A DNA stretch of 64,000 nucleotides. It comes from Leifsonia poae. Lineage in GTDB: Bacteria > Actinomycetota > Actinomycetes > Actinomycetales > Microbacteriaceae. Position numbers and translations under genes: made by a program. The stretch covers positions 2,976,001 to 3,040,000 of the forward strand of contig NZ_JAIHLP010000002.1 in assembly GCF_020009625.1 (NCBI RefSeq), read 5' to 3'. The notes under the pieces were generated by a model. It did no database searches. It was not told the origin of the DNA and saw nothing but the letters and a program-made list of their open reading frames with translations. Positions 27,837 to 36,032 of the stretch are shown one piece after another (the stretch's first letter is position 1; each line of letters starts with the position of its first letter).

Positions 27837-28400
27837 ATGCCCAACCCTCTCGGCCTTGCGCTCCGCTCCCGCCGCGTCGGCCAGGACGCCCTGCTCTGGG
27901 CGCAGGCACCGTTCGCTGCGCCCGAGACATTCACGTTGACGAGCCCGGCCTTCGCGCACGGCGACCCCATTCCGGTCCGCCATCGCGGACACCTGTTCGC
28001 CGCCAACATCTCGCCCGCGCTCGTCTGGACGGAACCGCCGTCGACGGCCCGGGAGCTCGTGCTCATCGTGCAAGACCCGGATGTACCGCTCGGGAGGCCG
28101 GCCGTGCATGCGCTCGCGGTCGGCATCGACCCGAGCGCGGGCGGTCTGCCCGAGAATGCCCTCGTTCATCCGAGTCCACTGCCCGGCATCCGGCAGGGGA
28201 GGGGTGCGCTCGGTAGACGGGGTTGGGCCGGCCCCCTGCCGCTGCGGTCGCACGGCCCCCATTCCTATGTCTTCCAGCTCTTCGCGCTCGACCGGTCCCT
28301 CGACCTCCCCGCCACGTTCTCGCTCGACCACGTGGTCACGGCCATGATCGGGCACACCGTCGCCCGGGCGCGCCTCGACGGCACCTACGAGATCCGGTAG
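27837..28400 (+). CDS. YbhB/YbcL-type Raf-kinase-inhibitor-like (PEBP) protein
   Basis: 187 residues of the phosphatidylethanolamine-binding fold. It has the ligand-site motif DPDVPLGRPAVHALAVGI (the usual DPDAP-x-G/H block), then GPHSYVFQLFALD near the C-terminus. Cytosolic; function of bacterial members is unclear. ATG 27837 has GAAAGG about 9 nt upstream. In the 5' leader the hexamer CCGATC is repeated three times (27794-27812). Confidence 0.85.
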   Translation: MPNPLGLALRSRRVGQDALLWAQAPFAAPETFTLTSPAFAHGDPIPVRHRGHLFAANISPALVWTEPPSTARELVLIVQDPDVPLGRPAVHALAVGIDPSAGGLPENALVHPSPLPGIRQGRGALGRRGWAGPLPLRSHGPHSYVFQLFALDRSLDLPATFSLDHVVTAMIGHTVARARLDGTYEIR

Positions 28401-28402
28401 CC

Positions 28403-28450
28403 CTATACGCGCTGTCGAGCAGATGCCTCGGCGTTGTACGGCGCGTATAG
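28403..28450. promoter_or_regulatory. 10-bp inverted repeat at the putrescine oxidase promoter
   Basis: CTATACGCGC (28403-28412) and its exact complement GCGCGTATAG (28441-28450) are 28 bp apart. The right arm overlaps TATAGT (28446-28451), a near-consensus -10, so it could be a repressor site. It also starts 3 bp after the upstream stop and could fold as a weak terminator. Confidence 0.5.
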
Positions 28451-28508
28451 TCCGGGTCGGGGCGGGCGGCCATACGATCGCCTGAAGACCTCCGACGAAG
28501 GACAGACA

Positions 28509-29867
28509 ATGGGCAGCATCGAACGAGACGTGGTCATCGTGGGCGCGGGCGCCTCGGGCCTGACCGCCGCCACCGAACTCACGAAGGCCGGGCTCACCGT
28601 GGCCGTTCTCGAGGCGCGAGACAGGGTCGGCGGCCGACTCTGGACCGATGACATCGAAGGCGCCACGCTGGAGATCGGCGGCCAATGGGTGTCGCCCGAC
28701 CAGGATGCCCTCATCGACACGCTCGCCGAGCTCGGGCTCGAGACCTATGAGCGCTACCGCGACGGGCTGAACGTCTACATCGGCCCGAGCGGCGAACGGC
28801 GCACCTTCGAGGGCGAGATCTTCCCGGTTCCTGCCCGCACCGAGCACGAGATCGTCACACTCATCGAGAAGCTGGATGCGCTGGTGGCCGAGATCGACCC
28901 CGATCGTCCGTGGGAGCATCCCCGGGCCAAGGAGCTCGACGAGATCTCGTTCCGTCGCTGGTTGGAGACCCAGACGGACGACCAGGAGGCGCGGCACAAC
29001 ATCGGCATGTTCATCGCGGGCGCCATGCTCACGAAGCCGGCGCACGCGTTCTCGGCGCTGCAGGCGCTGCTCATGGCGGCGTCGGCGGGCAGCTTCTCGC
29101 ACCTCGTCGACGCCGACTTCATCCTCGACAAGCGGGTTAAGGGCGGTCTCCAGCAGGTTCCGCTGCTGCTGGCCGACCGTCTCGGCGACGACGTCCACCT
29201 CAGTGCGCCAGTGCGCACTCTGCGCTGGGACGACAACGGCGTCACGGCGATCGCCGACGGCGTCGAGGTGCGGGCGCGATTCGCCGTTCTCGCGCTGCCG
29301 CCCATCCTGATCAGCCGGATCGCCTACGACCCGCCGCTGCCGCGCCGCCAGCAGCAGATGCACCAGCACCTCTCGATGGGCTTCGTGATCAAGGTTCACG
29401 CGGTCTATGAGACGCCGTTCTGGCGGGAGGCCGGCTACTCGGGCACTGCTTTCAGCCCGTATGAACTGGTGCACGAGGCCTACGACAACAGCTACGACGG
29501 CGACCCGCGCGGCACGCTCGTCGGGTTCGTCTCCGACGAGGCGGCGGATGCGGTGTTCCGGCTCTCGCCCGAGGAGCGCAAGAAGCGCATCCTCGAGTCG
29601 CTGTCGCACTACTACGGCGACGGTGCCCTGACCCCGACCGTGTACTACGAGAGCGATTGGGGCAGCGAGGAGTGGACTCGCGGCGCGTACGCGGCGAGCT
29701 TCGACATGGGCGGGCTGGCCCGCTATGGCGGCGACCTGCGGGCGCCGGTCGGACCGATCCACTTCTCGTGCAGCGATATGGCGGGCAAGGGGTATCAGCA
29801 CGTCGACGGCGCGATCCGCGTCGGACGTGAGACCGCGGCCGCCATCATCGCCGACGCGCGCCGCTGA
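28509..29867 (+). CDS. puo: Putrescine oxidase (flavin monoamine oxidase)
   Basis: 452 residues. The FAD-binding N-terminus is VIVGAGASGLTAATELTKAG with LEARDRVGGRLW, then GGQWVSPDQDALI. The middle LTKPAHAFSALQALLMAASAGSFSHLVD and the end YESDWGSEEWTRG, PVGPIHFSCSD, GYQHVDGAI match what I remember of the Rhodococcus putrescine oxidase almost block for block. It oxidises putrescine to 4-aminobutanal, NH3 and H2O2. AAGGA precedes ATG 28509. It fits with the agmatine and GABA genes downstream, and H2O2 production makes the katA gene at 50.2 kb useful. Confidence 0.87.
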   Translation: MGSIERDVVIVGAGASGLTAATELTKAGLTVAVLEARDRVGGRLWTDDIEGATLEIGGQWVSPDQDALIDTLAELGLETYERYRDGLNVYIGPSGERRTFEGEIFPVPARTEHEIVTLIEKLDALVAEIDPDRPWEHPRAKELDEISFRRWLETQTDDQEARHNIGMFIAGAMLTKPAHAFSALQALLMAASAGSFSHLVDADFILDKRVKGGLQQVPLLLADRLGDDVHLSAPVRTLRWDDNGVTAIADGVEVRARFAVLALPPILISRIAYDPPLPRRQQQMHQHLSMGFVIKVHAVYETPFWREAGYSGTAFSPYELVHEAYDNSYDGDPRGTLVGFVSDEAADAVFRLSPEERKKRILESLSHYYGDGALTPTVYYESDWGSEEWTRGAYAASFDMGGLARYGGDLRAPVGPIHFSCSDMAGKGYQHVDGAIRVGRETAAAIIADARR

Positions 29868-29884
29868 GGCCGCCACCCAAGACC

Positions 29885-29925
29885 GGGCGCGGCCAGTTCG
29901 TGGCTCGCCGCGCCCTCCCCTTTTT
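29885..29925. terminator. Terminator after putrescine oxidase
   Basis: Perfect 9-bp stem GGGCGCGGC/GCCGCGCCC with a 13-nt loop, followed by TCCCCTTTTT. It is shared by the convergent tetR gene. Confidence 0.85.
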
Positions 29926-29954
29926 GTTGCGGGTTCCGAATGCAGGCCCGGCCG

Positions 29955-30521
29955 TCAGTGTGAGCGCAGGCCGTCGAGGGTGACCTGCAGGAGCGGTTGC
30001 ACATGCGCGGCGCCGCCGCGGATCGTCGCGACGGAGTGGATCAGGTCGAGCACCTGCTCGACGGTGAGGTCGTCGCGGATCTCGCCGGACTGCTGTGCGG
30101 CGGCGAGGAGCGGGCGGCCGGCGTCGATGACCCGGGCGCGATTGCCGCCGAACACCGGATCGTCGCTGCCGGTGTGCTTGAGCAGCTCGGCGGCGATGTG
30201 CCGCTTGCCGGCGAAGAAGCCGAAGAGCTCGCGCAGCCAGACCAGCAGCGCAGCGCCCGGAGTGCGCCCTTCGACCGCGTCGTCGGCGGCCGCGCAGATC
30301 ACGTCGACCTCCTCGGCGTAGAGGGCCTCGAGGAGTTCACGGCGGCCAGGGAAGTTGCGGTAGAGCGTGGCCATCCCGACGCCGGCGCGCCGCGAGATCT
30401 CCGCCATGGAGATCTCTGCCTCGGCGTCGGCGAAGGCGGGGCGGGCGGCGGCGAGGATCTTCTCGCGATTGCGCGTGGCGTCCGTTCGCCGTGGCGTCTG
30501 GTGGAGGGGGCTCGAGGTCAT
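29955..30521 (-). CDS. TetR-family regulator of the adjacent aldo/keto reductase
   Basis: 188 residues. The N-terminal helix-turn-helix is REKILAAARPAF with ISMAEISRRAGVGMATLYRNFPGRRELLEAL; the rest is an all-helical ligand domain. It is divergent from an aldo/keto reductase 120 bp away, and two copies of a palindrome-like site lie between them, so it probably represses both genes until an aldehyde or similar ligand binds. Confidence 0.88.
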   Translation of the reverse strand: MTSSPLHQTPRRTDATRNREKILAAARPAFADAEAEISMAEISRRAGVGMATLYRNFPGRRELLEALYAEEVDVICAAADDAVEGRTPGAALLVWLRELFGFFAGKRHIAAELLKHTGSDDPVFGGNRARVIDAGRPLLAAAQQSGEIRDDLTVEQVLDLIHSVATIRGGAAHVQPLLQVTLDGLRSH

Positions 30522-30533
30522 GGGGAATCCAAG

Positions 30534-30582
30534 TGGACAGGCTATCCGGTTAAAGGTACGGTGAAAGCGGACAGGCTATCCG
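30534..30582. promoter_or_regulatory. Two TetR operator copies
   Basis: The 14-bp GGACAGGCTATCCG occurs at 30535-30548 and again at 30569-30582, 34 bp apart, within the divergent promoter. Each is an imperfect palindrome (CGGA-AG-CT-TCCG), as expected for TetR dimers. Confidence 0.7.
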
Positions 30583-30640
30583 GCTTTCGTCTGCTCCGAT
30601 CCTACCCACTCACCGTCACTCGGTGAGGAAAGGAACTCTC

Positions 30641-31678
30641 ATGGAATACCGTCCCCTCGGCCGCACGGGTGTCACCGTCAGCCGGCTCGCCCTCGGCGGA
30701 ATGATGTTCGGCTCGTTCGGCAACTCCGACCACGGCGACGCGATCCGCGTCATCCGCACGGCGCTCGACGCCGGCATCACCCTCATCGACACGGCCGACG
30801 GCTACTCGAACGGCGAATCCGAGGAGATCATCGGCGAGGCGCTCGCGGGCGGCCGACGCGACGACATCGTGCTCGCCGTCAAGTTCGGTGTCTCCTTCGG
30901 CGGCGACCCGAACCACCGCGGCGGATCGCGACGCTGGATCATGCGCGCGATCGACGGGTCGTTGCGGCGGCTCCAGACCGACTACATCGACCTCTACCAA
31001 TTGGGCACACCCGACCCGCACACCGACATCGACGAGACACTCGGCGCCCTGACCGACCTCGTGCGCGCAGGGAAGATCCGCTCCTTCGGCGCCTCCAAAG
31101 TGCCCGCCTCGCAGCTGGTCGAAGCGCAGTGGGTGTCGGAGCGCCGCGGACACGAACGGTTCCGCACCGAGCAGCCGCCCTACTCGATGCTGACCCGGGC
31201 GATCGAATACGACGTGCTCCCCACCGCCGCGCGTCACGGAATGGGTGTCCTGAGTTACAGCCCGCTGGGCGGCGGCTGGCTCTCCGGCAAGTACCGCGCC
31301 GGGCGGACGGTCGCCGAACCGGGGTCGGCGGCCAGGAGGGCGATGTTCGCCGCCGACTACGACGCCGCGAGCCCCGTCAACGCCGCGAAGCTCCAGGCGG
31401 CGGAAGCGCTCGGCGCACTCGCTGACGAGAGCGGTCTCACGCTCGTGCAGCTGGCGACGGCGTTCGTCCTGCGGCATCCGGCGATCACTGCGGCGATCAT
31501 CGGACCGCGGACCATGGAGCACCTTCACGGCTACCTGGCCGCCGACGGCGTGACCCTCACCGACGATGTGCTCGACCGCATCGACGAGATCGTGCGACCC
31601 GGTGACAGTGTCGACGTCTCCGACAACCGCTGGGCGTTCGGCACGAACGCGCTGGAACCTGCTGCGCGGCGCGGCTGA
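30641..31678 (+). CDS. Aldo/keto reductase
   Basis: 345 residues. MEYRPLGRTGVTVSRLALGGMMFG, LIDTADGYSNGESEEIIGEAL (catalytic D and Y), VLAVKFG (K) and the YIDLYQLGTPDPH block define the family. In the last block the usual His of the tetrad seems displaced (QLGTPDP instead of QxH), which may lower or change activity. GGAAAGG lies 8 nt before ATG 30641; a GTG 18 nt upstream is less likely. Controlled by the divergent TetR. Confidence 0.87.
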   Translation: MEYRPLGRTGVTVSRLALGGMMFGSFGNSDHGDAIRVIRTALDAGITLIDTADGYSNGESEEIIGEALAGGRRDDIVLAVKFGVSFGGDPNHRGGSRRWIMRAIDGSLRRLQTDYIDLYQLGTPDPHTDIDETLGALTDLVRAGKIRSFGASKVPASQLVEAQWVSERRGHERFRTEQPPYSMLTRAIEYDVLPTAARHGMGVLSYSPLGGGWLSGKYRAGRTVAEPGSAARRAMFAADYDAASPVNAAKLQAAEALGALADESGLTLVQLATAFVLRHPAITAAIIGPRTMEHLHGYLAADGVTLTDDVLDRIDEIVRPGDSVDVSDNRWAFGTNALEPAARRG

Positions 31679-31681
31679 TCG

Positions 31682-32701
31682 TCAGGCGGGCTGTTGCTGG
31701 GTGATGCAGTGGATGCCGCCGCCGCGGGCGAACAGGGGGCGCGCATCCACGGTCACGACCCGCCGGCCGGGGTAGACATCGGCCAGGATGCCCGCCGCCT
31801 CGGCGTCGGTCGGATCGCCGAAGCCGCAGGCGATCACGCCGCCGTCGACCAGCAGATGGTTGATGTAGCTGTAATCGGTCCAGCCGTCTTCGTCGCGCAG
31901 GGTGGTCGGGGCTGGAACCTCGACGATCTCGAGGGCGCGGCCCGCGGCATCGGTCGCCGCTTCGAGGGTGGCGCGGAGCTCGCGGGAGACGGCGAAGTCG
32001 GGATGCGACTCGTCGCGCTGGGTGTGCAGCAGCACCACCCCGGGCCGGGCGAACGCGGCGACGATGTCGACATGGCCGCGGGTGCCGAATCGTTCGGAGT
32101 CGCGGGTGAGCCCGCGCGGCAGCCAGATGGTCTTCGTCGCCCCGAGGGTACGCGCGAACTCGGCTTCGATGTCGGCCTTGGTGAGGCTCGGGTTGCGTCC
32201 CGGATCCAATTGCACGGTCTCGGTGGCGAGCACGGTGCCGGCGCCGTCGACATGGATGCCGCCACCCTCGTTGACGAGGGCGCTCGGCACGAGCTCGGCC
32301 CGCGCCAGGTCGGCGACCCACGCGCCCACCTTGCTGTCGTGCTCCCAGCTCGCCCAGTCTTGCGCGCCCCAGCCGTTGAACACCCAGTCCACGGCGCCGA
32401 GAGCACCCGTCTCCGTGGAGCGGACGAAGGTCGGGCCCATGTCGCGCATCCAGGCGTCATCGAGCGGCGCCTCGTGGCATTCGACCGCCGCGGAGAGGTA
32501 GCGCGGCGCGAGGTCGCGGTCGCGGGGGTCGACGACGACCGAGACGGGCTCGAACTCGGTGATCGCATTGGCGACGGCTGCCCACGTCGTGCGGGCCTCC
32601 TCCGCGTCGGCGGGCGTATCGCCGAGGGTGTACCCGCTGCTCGGCCAGGCGAGCCAGGTGCGCTCGTGCGGGGCGCCCTCGTGGGGCATCAGCCAGCTCA
32701 T
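31682..32701 (-). CDS. aguA: Agmatine deiminase
   Basis: 339 residues of the porphyromonas-type peptidyl-arginine/agmatine deiminase family. It hydrolyses agmatine to N-carbamoylputrescine and ammonia. Diagnostic blocks: MPHEGAPHERTWLAWP, DDAWMRDMGPTFV (catalytic Asp), NEGGGIHVDGAGTVLATE (His), and the C-terminal ARGGGIHCITQQQP with the nucleophilic Cys. ATG 32701 overlaps the stop of the upstream amidase gene (ATGA), so the two are translationally coupled. Confidence 0.93.
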   Translation of the reverse strand: MSWLMPHEGAPHERTWLAWPSSGYTLGDTPADAEEARTTWAAVANAITEFEPVSVVVDPRDRDLAPRYLSAAVECHEAPLDDAWMRDMGPTFVRSTETGALGAVDWVFNGWGAQDWASWEHDSKVGAWVADLARAELVPSALVNEGGGIHVDGAGTVLATETVQLDPGRNPSLTKADIEAEFARTLGATKTIWLPRGLTRDSERFGTRGHVDIVAAFARPGVVLLHTQRDESHPDFAVSRELRATLEAATDAAGRALEIVEVPAPTTLRDEDGWTDYSYINHLLVDGGVIACGFGDPTDAEAAGILADVYPGRRVVTVDARPLFARGGGIHCITQQQPA

Positions 32702-33663
32702 CGGTTCGCCTCCAGAAGGCCGTAAGTGTCGGGGCGGCGTGTCGACAGGAACGGGAACAGGGTGAGCCAGTCTTCGCGCTGCGGCAGATCGAGATCGACG
32801 ACGAGCACGGCCTGTTCATCGCGCGGGGCTTCGGCCAGGATGCGGCCGTACGGGTCGCTCACGAATGACGAACCGTAGAACGTGTTGCCGGCGGTGCCGT
32901 CGGGGCGGGTCTCGGTGCCGGTGCGGTTGGGCACGACCATGAAGGTGCCGTTCGCGACACCGTTGCCGACGATCACCTGGCGCCAGAGCGGCTGGGTGTC
33001 GAACGCCGGATGGTCGGGCTCCGAGCCGATCGCCGTCGGGTACACCAGCACGTTCGCGTTCTGCAGGCTGTAGGCCCGGGCGACCTCGGGGAACCACTCG
33101 TCCCAGCAGGTGGGCAGCCCCAGCCGCACGCCGGGCAGGCCCGCGAGCTCGTGCACCGGGTAAGGGTGGTCGGCCGGTCCGGCCCGGAAGTACTGGTCTT
33201 CGTAGTAGCCGGCGGTCACCGGGATGTGGAGCTTGTGCGTCACGGCGACGATCTCGCCCGCGGGGGAGACGACGATCGCGGTGTTGAGCCCCCGGCCGTC
33301 GGTGTCTCCGGTGCGCTGGTAGAGGGAGGCGTGCACGAAGACCCCGGTCGCCGCGGCGGTCTCGGCCGCCCAGCGTCGGGTCGGGCCGGATTCGAGGTCT
33401 TCGGCGAGCTCGTCGGCGCGGCCGCTCGGCAGTGTGTCGGCCGGATAGCGGGAGAGGGTCAGTTCGGGCAGGAACACGATGTGGGCGCCCTCGGATGCGG
33501 CCGTGGCGACGGCCGCGCCGAGGTCGGCGCGCAGGGTGTCGGCATCGGCCTGCCAGGCGTGCTGCACGAGGCCGATGCGCAGCGGGGCCGCGTCATCGCG
33601 GCTGCCGGGAACGCGGGCGGGGGAGGCGGGCGGAGTGGTCGCTCGCACGAGTGTGAAGGTCAT
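32698..33663 (-). CDS. aguB: N-carbamoylputrescine amidase
   Basis: 321 residues of the nitrilase/carbon-nitrogen hydrolase superfamily. The catalytic Glu-Lys-Cys triad is visible in FLPELTLSRY, VTHKLHIP and LPTCWDEWFPE; GYYEDQYFRAG and PLWRQV also fit the AguB branch. It releases CO2 and NH3 from N-carbamoylputrescine to give putrescine, the substrate of the oxidase at 28.5 kb. An N-terminal extension of ~27 residues precedes the domain, so a later start is possible. First gene of the aguB-aguA operon, divergent from a TetR gene. Confidence 0.9.
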   Translation of the reverse strand: MTFTLVRATTPPASPARVPGSRDDAAPLRIGLVQHAWQADADTLRADLGAAVATAASEGAHIVFLPELTLSRYPADTLPSGRADELAEDLESGPTRRWAAETAAATGVFVHASLYQRTGDTDGRGLNTAIVVSPAGEIVAVTHKLHIPVTAGYYEDQYFRAGPADHPYPVHELAGLPGVRLGLPTCWDEWFPEVARAYSLQNANVLVYPTAIGSEPDHPAFDTQPLWRQVIVGNGVANGTFMVVPNRTGTETRPDGTAGNTFYGSSFVSDPYGRILAEAPRDEQAVLVVDLDLPQREDWLTLFPFLSTRRPDTYGLLEANR

Positions 33664-33681
33664 TTTTCCATCCGAGTGCTA

Positions 33682-33705
33682 AAACGAATAGTGTTCGTTT
33701 ATTAT
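33682..33705. promoter_or_regulatory. TetR operator and -10 between aguB and tetR
   Basis: AAACGAA (33682-33688) and TTCGTTT (33694-33700) form a perfect 7-bp inverted repeat around TAGTG. TATTAT (33700-33705) is a near-consensus -10 for the tetR gene, overlapping the right arm. Confidence 0.7.
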
Positions 33706-33738
33706 GCACAGAACGGACCGTGAACGGAAGAGGAGCGC

Positions 33739-34353
33739 ATGCCGAGACCGACCTCACCCATCCTGAGCCTCGACGGCATCGCTGACGCGGCGATCGCCCT
33801 CGTCGACGCCGGAAAGCCGTTCGGCGTGAACGCGCTCGCCCGGGAACTGGGCGTCACGCCATCGTCGCTCTACAACCATGTCGACGGCAAAGACGCGATC
33901 GTCGAGCTGATGCGCGGGCGACTCGCCGAACGGGCGAGGATCGTCGTCCCCGAGGGTCTGGCCTGGGATGCGGTTGTCGAGTACGTGGTGCGCGCGCAGC
34001 GGTCGATGTTCGCCGCGCATCCGCTCGTGCTGCCGTTGCTGGTGGGCAAGCCGGTGACCGACGTCACGGTGCTCGGCTACTACGAGGCGCTGGCGGAGGC
34101 GCTGCTGGCGGCGGAGTTCCCCGACGACGAGGTGCTCGTGATCGTCGCCGTGCTCGACGCGTTCGCCCTCGGCTCCGGGCTCGACCTGTCGGCGCCACCG
34201 GAGGTGTGGCAGGCGCGACCCGACACCGCTCTCGGGAGGCTGGTGGACCGAGGGGAGGCGGGCGACGTGCGAGCCGACCGGGCGTTCGACCTCGGCGTCG
34301 AGCTGTTGCTCACTTCCTTGCGGGGGAGGCTCGCCGCCACCGCAAGGAAGTGA
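33739..34353 (+). CDS. TetR-family regulator of agmatine genes
   Basis: 204 residues. Helix-turn-helix LARELGVTPSSLYNHVDGKDAIVELM near residues 35-62; the C-terminal region resembles the TetR_C group. GAGGAG lies 4 nt before the ATG. Its position, divergent from aguBA with a perfect inverted repeat in between, suggests that it represses aguBA and itself, with agmatine or a derivative as inducer (inference). Confidence 0.87.
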   Translation: MPRPTSPILSLDGIADAAIALVDAGKPFGVNALARELGVTPSSLYNHVDGKDAIVELMRGRLAERARIVVPEGLAWDAVVEYVVRAQRSMFAAHPLVLPLLVGKPVTDVTVLGYYEALAEALLAAEFPDDEVLVIVAVLDAFALGSGLDLSAPPEVWQARPDTALGRLVDRGEAGDVRADRAFDLGVELLLTSLRGRLAATARK

Positions 34354-34386
34354 GACCAGGCGCCGCCTTCTGCGTGCGGAAGCCGG

Positions 34387-35310
34387 TCAGAGCGCCCGGA
34401 TGGTCCAGCCGGCGCTCGACGATGCGCCGGGTTCCAGCACCACGAGGTCGACGTGAGAGTTGAAGGCGTCGGGCGGGCAGGTCATCGGCTCCACGGCGAG
34501 GCCGATGCGGTTCGTGGCGTCGTCGTCGGTGTCGGCCGTGTGCACTTGCACCCACGGGCAGGCCGCATCCCAGGCCATCTCCACGCCCGAGCCGTCGGCC
34601 GACGTGAGCACCACGGAAGCCGTGCCGGACTCGTCTCGGGTGAGATCGGTGAAAGCGTGGTCGATGAAGGTGTCGCCGATGGCGCGCGGTTCGCGGAAAT
34701 CGAAGGCCCGGTTCGGGTCGGTGTCGACGGCGAACGCGGCGACCGGGATGAGGCGTTCCGCGGTGACGGTCAGCACGGTCGCGGCCGGGAGGCGCAGCGT
34801 CCAGTCGTCGACACGGCCGGGGCCGGCGACGAGATACGGATGCGGACCGGTGCCCCACGGTGCGGCATCCGGGCCCGTATTGGTGGCGGTGACCGTGGTG
34901 TGCAGGCCGGACTCGTCGAGGGTGTACTCCACGAAGACGTCGACGCGGTGCGGGTACCCCGCCTGCGCTTCGATCGTGGCGAGCAGCGTGACACTGCTCG
35001 CCGACTGGTCGACGGCCTCGAAGTCGAGCCACACGGCCAGGCCATGCAGGGCATGGCCGCGACCGGGTTCGGTGAGCGGGAGCTGCTGCTCCGCCCCGGC
35101 GAACGCATACCGCCCGTCGACCACACGGTTGGGCCACGGGGCGAGGGTCGCGCCCCGGTAGGCCGGGCGCACCTCGTCGGCGTCGAACGGCACGACGAGG
35201 GGGCGGCCGCGGTGCTCGAGCGTGCGGAGGGAGGCACCGAGCGAGGCGATCGTGGCATGGTAGTCGCCCGCCGTGAGGCCGAAATGGGTTCCGGAGATGG
35301 GGGTGGTCAT
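34387..35310 (-). CDS. Aldose 1-epimerase family protein
   Basis: 307 residues. The galactose mutarotase-like fold is indicated by APWPNRVVDGRY, the catalytic-site histidines in RGHALHGL and GPHPYL, and the catalytic Glu in GLAVEPMTCPPDAFN. It interconverts alpha and beta anomers of a hexose. It converges with the tetR gene and starts only 43 bp from the divergent pdxH start. Confidence 0.9.
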   Translation of the reverse strand: MTTPISGTHFGLTAGDYHATIASLGASLRTLEHRGRPLVVPFDADEVRPAYRGATLAPWPNRVVDGRYAFAGAEQQLPLTEPGRGHALHGLAVWLDFEAVDQSASSVTLLATIEAQAGYPHRVDVFVEYTLDESGLHTTVTATNTGPDAAPWGTGPHPYLVAGPGRVDDWTLRLPAATVLTVTAERLIPVAAFAVDTDPNRAFDFREPRAIGDTFIDHAFTDLTRDESGTASVVLTSADGSGVEMAWDAACPWVQVHTADTDDDATNRIGLAVEPMTCPPDAFNSHVDLVVLEPGASSSAGWTIRAL

Positions 35311-35340
35311 TCAGCCATTCTGCCGAACAATCGGAGTGGG

Positions 35341-35346
35341 TACAGT
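35341..35346 (+). promoter_or_regulatory. -10 element of pdxH
   Basis: TACAGT ends 7 nt before ATG 35354 with no Shine-Dalgarno between them; leaderless transcript likely. Confidence 0.5.
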
Positions 35347-35353
35347 CGGGGCT

Positions 35354-36016
35354 ATGACGGACCATGCAACCCCGGACACGCTCAGCGGTGACGAGACGAT
35401 CGTGCGACCGGAATTCGACGCCCCGCCCGGTGATCCGCTGGCGCTGCTGCGCGAGTGGCTGGAGGGTGCGACCGCGGCCGGTGCGCGGGAGCCGCTCAGC
35501 GCTTCCCTCGCCACGGCCGGGCCGACGGTCACGGGCGGACCGTCGCTGCCGTCGACCCGCATCATCCTGGTGAAAAACGTCGATGAGGTCGGGCTCGTGT
35601 TCGGCACCTCCGCGTCGAGCCGCAAGGGGCGCGACCTGGCCGGCACGCCCTACGGCGCCCTCGGGTTCTATTGGCGCGAGACGATGCAACAGCTGCGGGT
35701 GGAAGGCCCGGTGCGCCGGCTCGACGCGGAGGAGTCGGCCGCCCTGTTCGCCGACCGCCCGCGCGCGGCGCAGGCGACGACGGCGGCGTCACGTCAGGGA
35801 CTTCCCCTCGACGACGAGGCGGAGCTGGTCGCCGCCGCGATGGCACTCGACGAGTCGGTCGGTGAGATCCCCCGGCCTGACGATTGGGCGGCCTACCGCC
35901 TCGAGCCCACCGCGATCGAGTTTTGGCAGGGGCGTGCGAACCGGCTGCACCGCCGCCTCGCCTACCTCCGCACGAACCTCACCTCCCCGTGGACGCACGC
36001 CCGCCTTCAACCGTGA
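35354..36016 (+). CDS. pdxH: Pyridoxamine 5'-phosphate oxidase family protein
   Basis: 220 residues. FMN-dependent oxidation of pyridoxine/pyridoxamine phosphate to PLP is indicated by STRIILVKNVDEVGLVFGTSASSRKGRDL, GFYWRETMQQLRVEGPVRRL, and the C-terminal family motif EFWQGRANRLHRRLAYLR. PLP is the cofactor of the GABA aminotransferase nearby, which may explain the position. The frame stays open upstream, but ATG 35354 gives the normal N-terminus. Confidence 0.87.
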   Translation: MTDHATPDTLSGDETIVRPEFDAPPGDPLALLREWLEGATAAGAREPLSASLATAGPTVTGGPSLPSTRIILVKNVDEVGLVFGTSASSRKGRDLAGTPYGALGFYWRETMQQLRVEGPVRRLDAEESAALFADRPRAAQATTAASRQGLPLDDEAELVAAAMALDESVGEIPRPDDWAAYRLEPTAIEFWQGRANRLHRRLAYLRTNLTSPWTHARLQP

Positions 36017-36032
36017 TCGGGGGATGGGCGGG

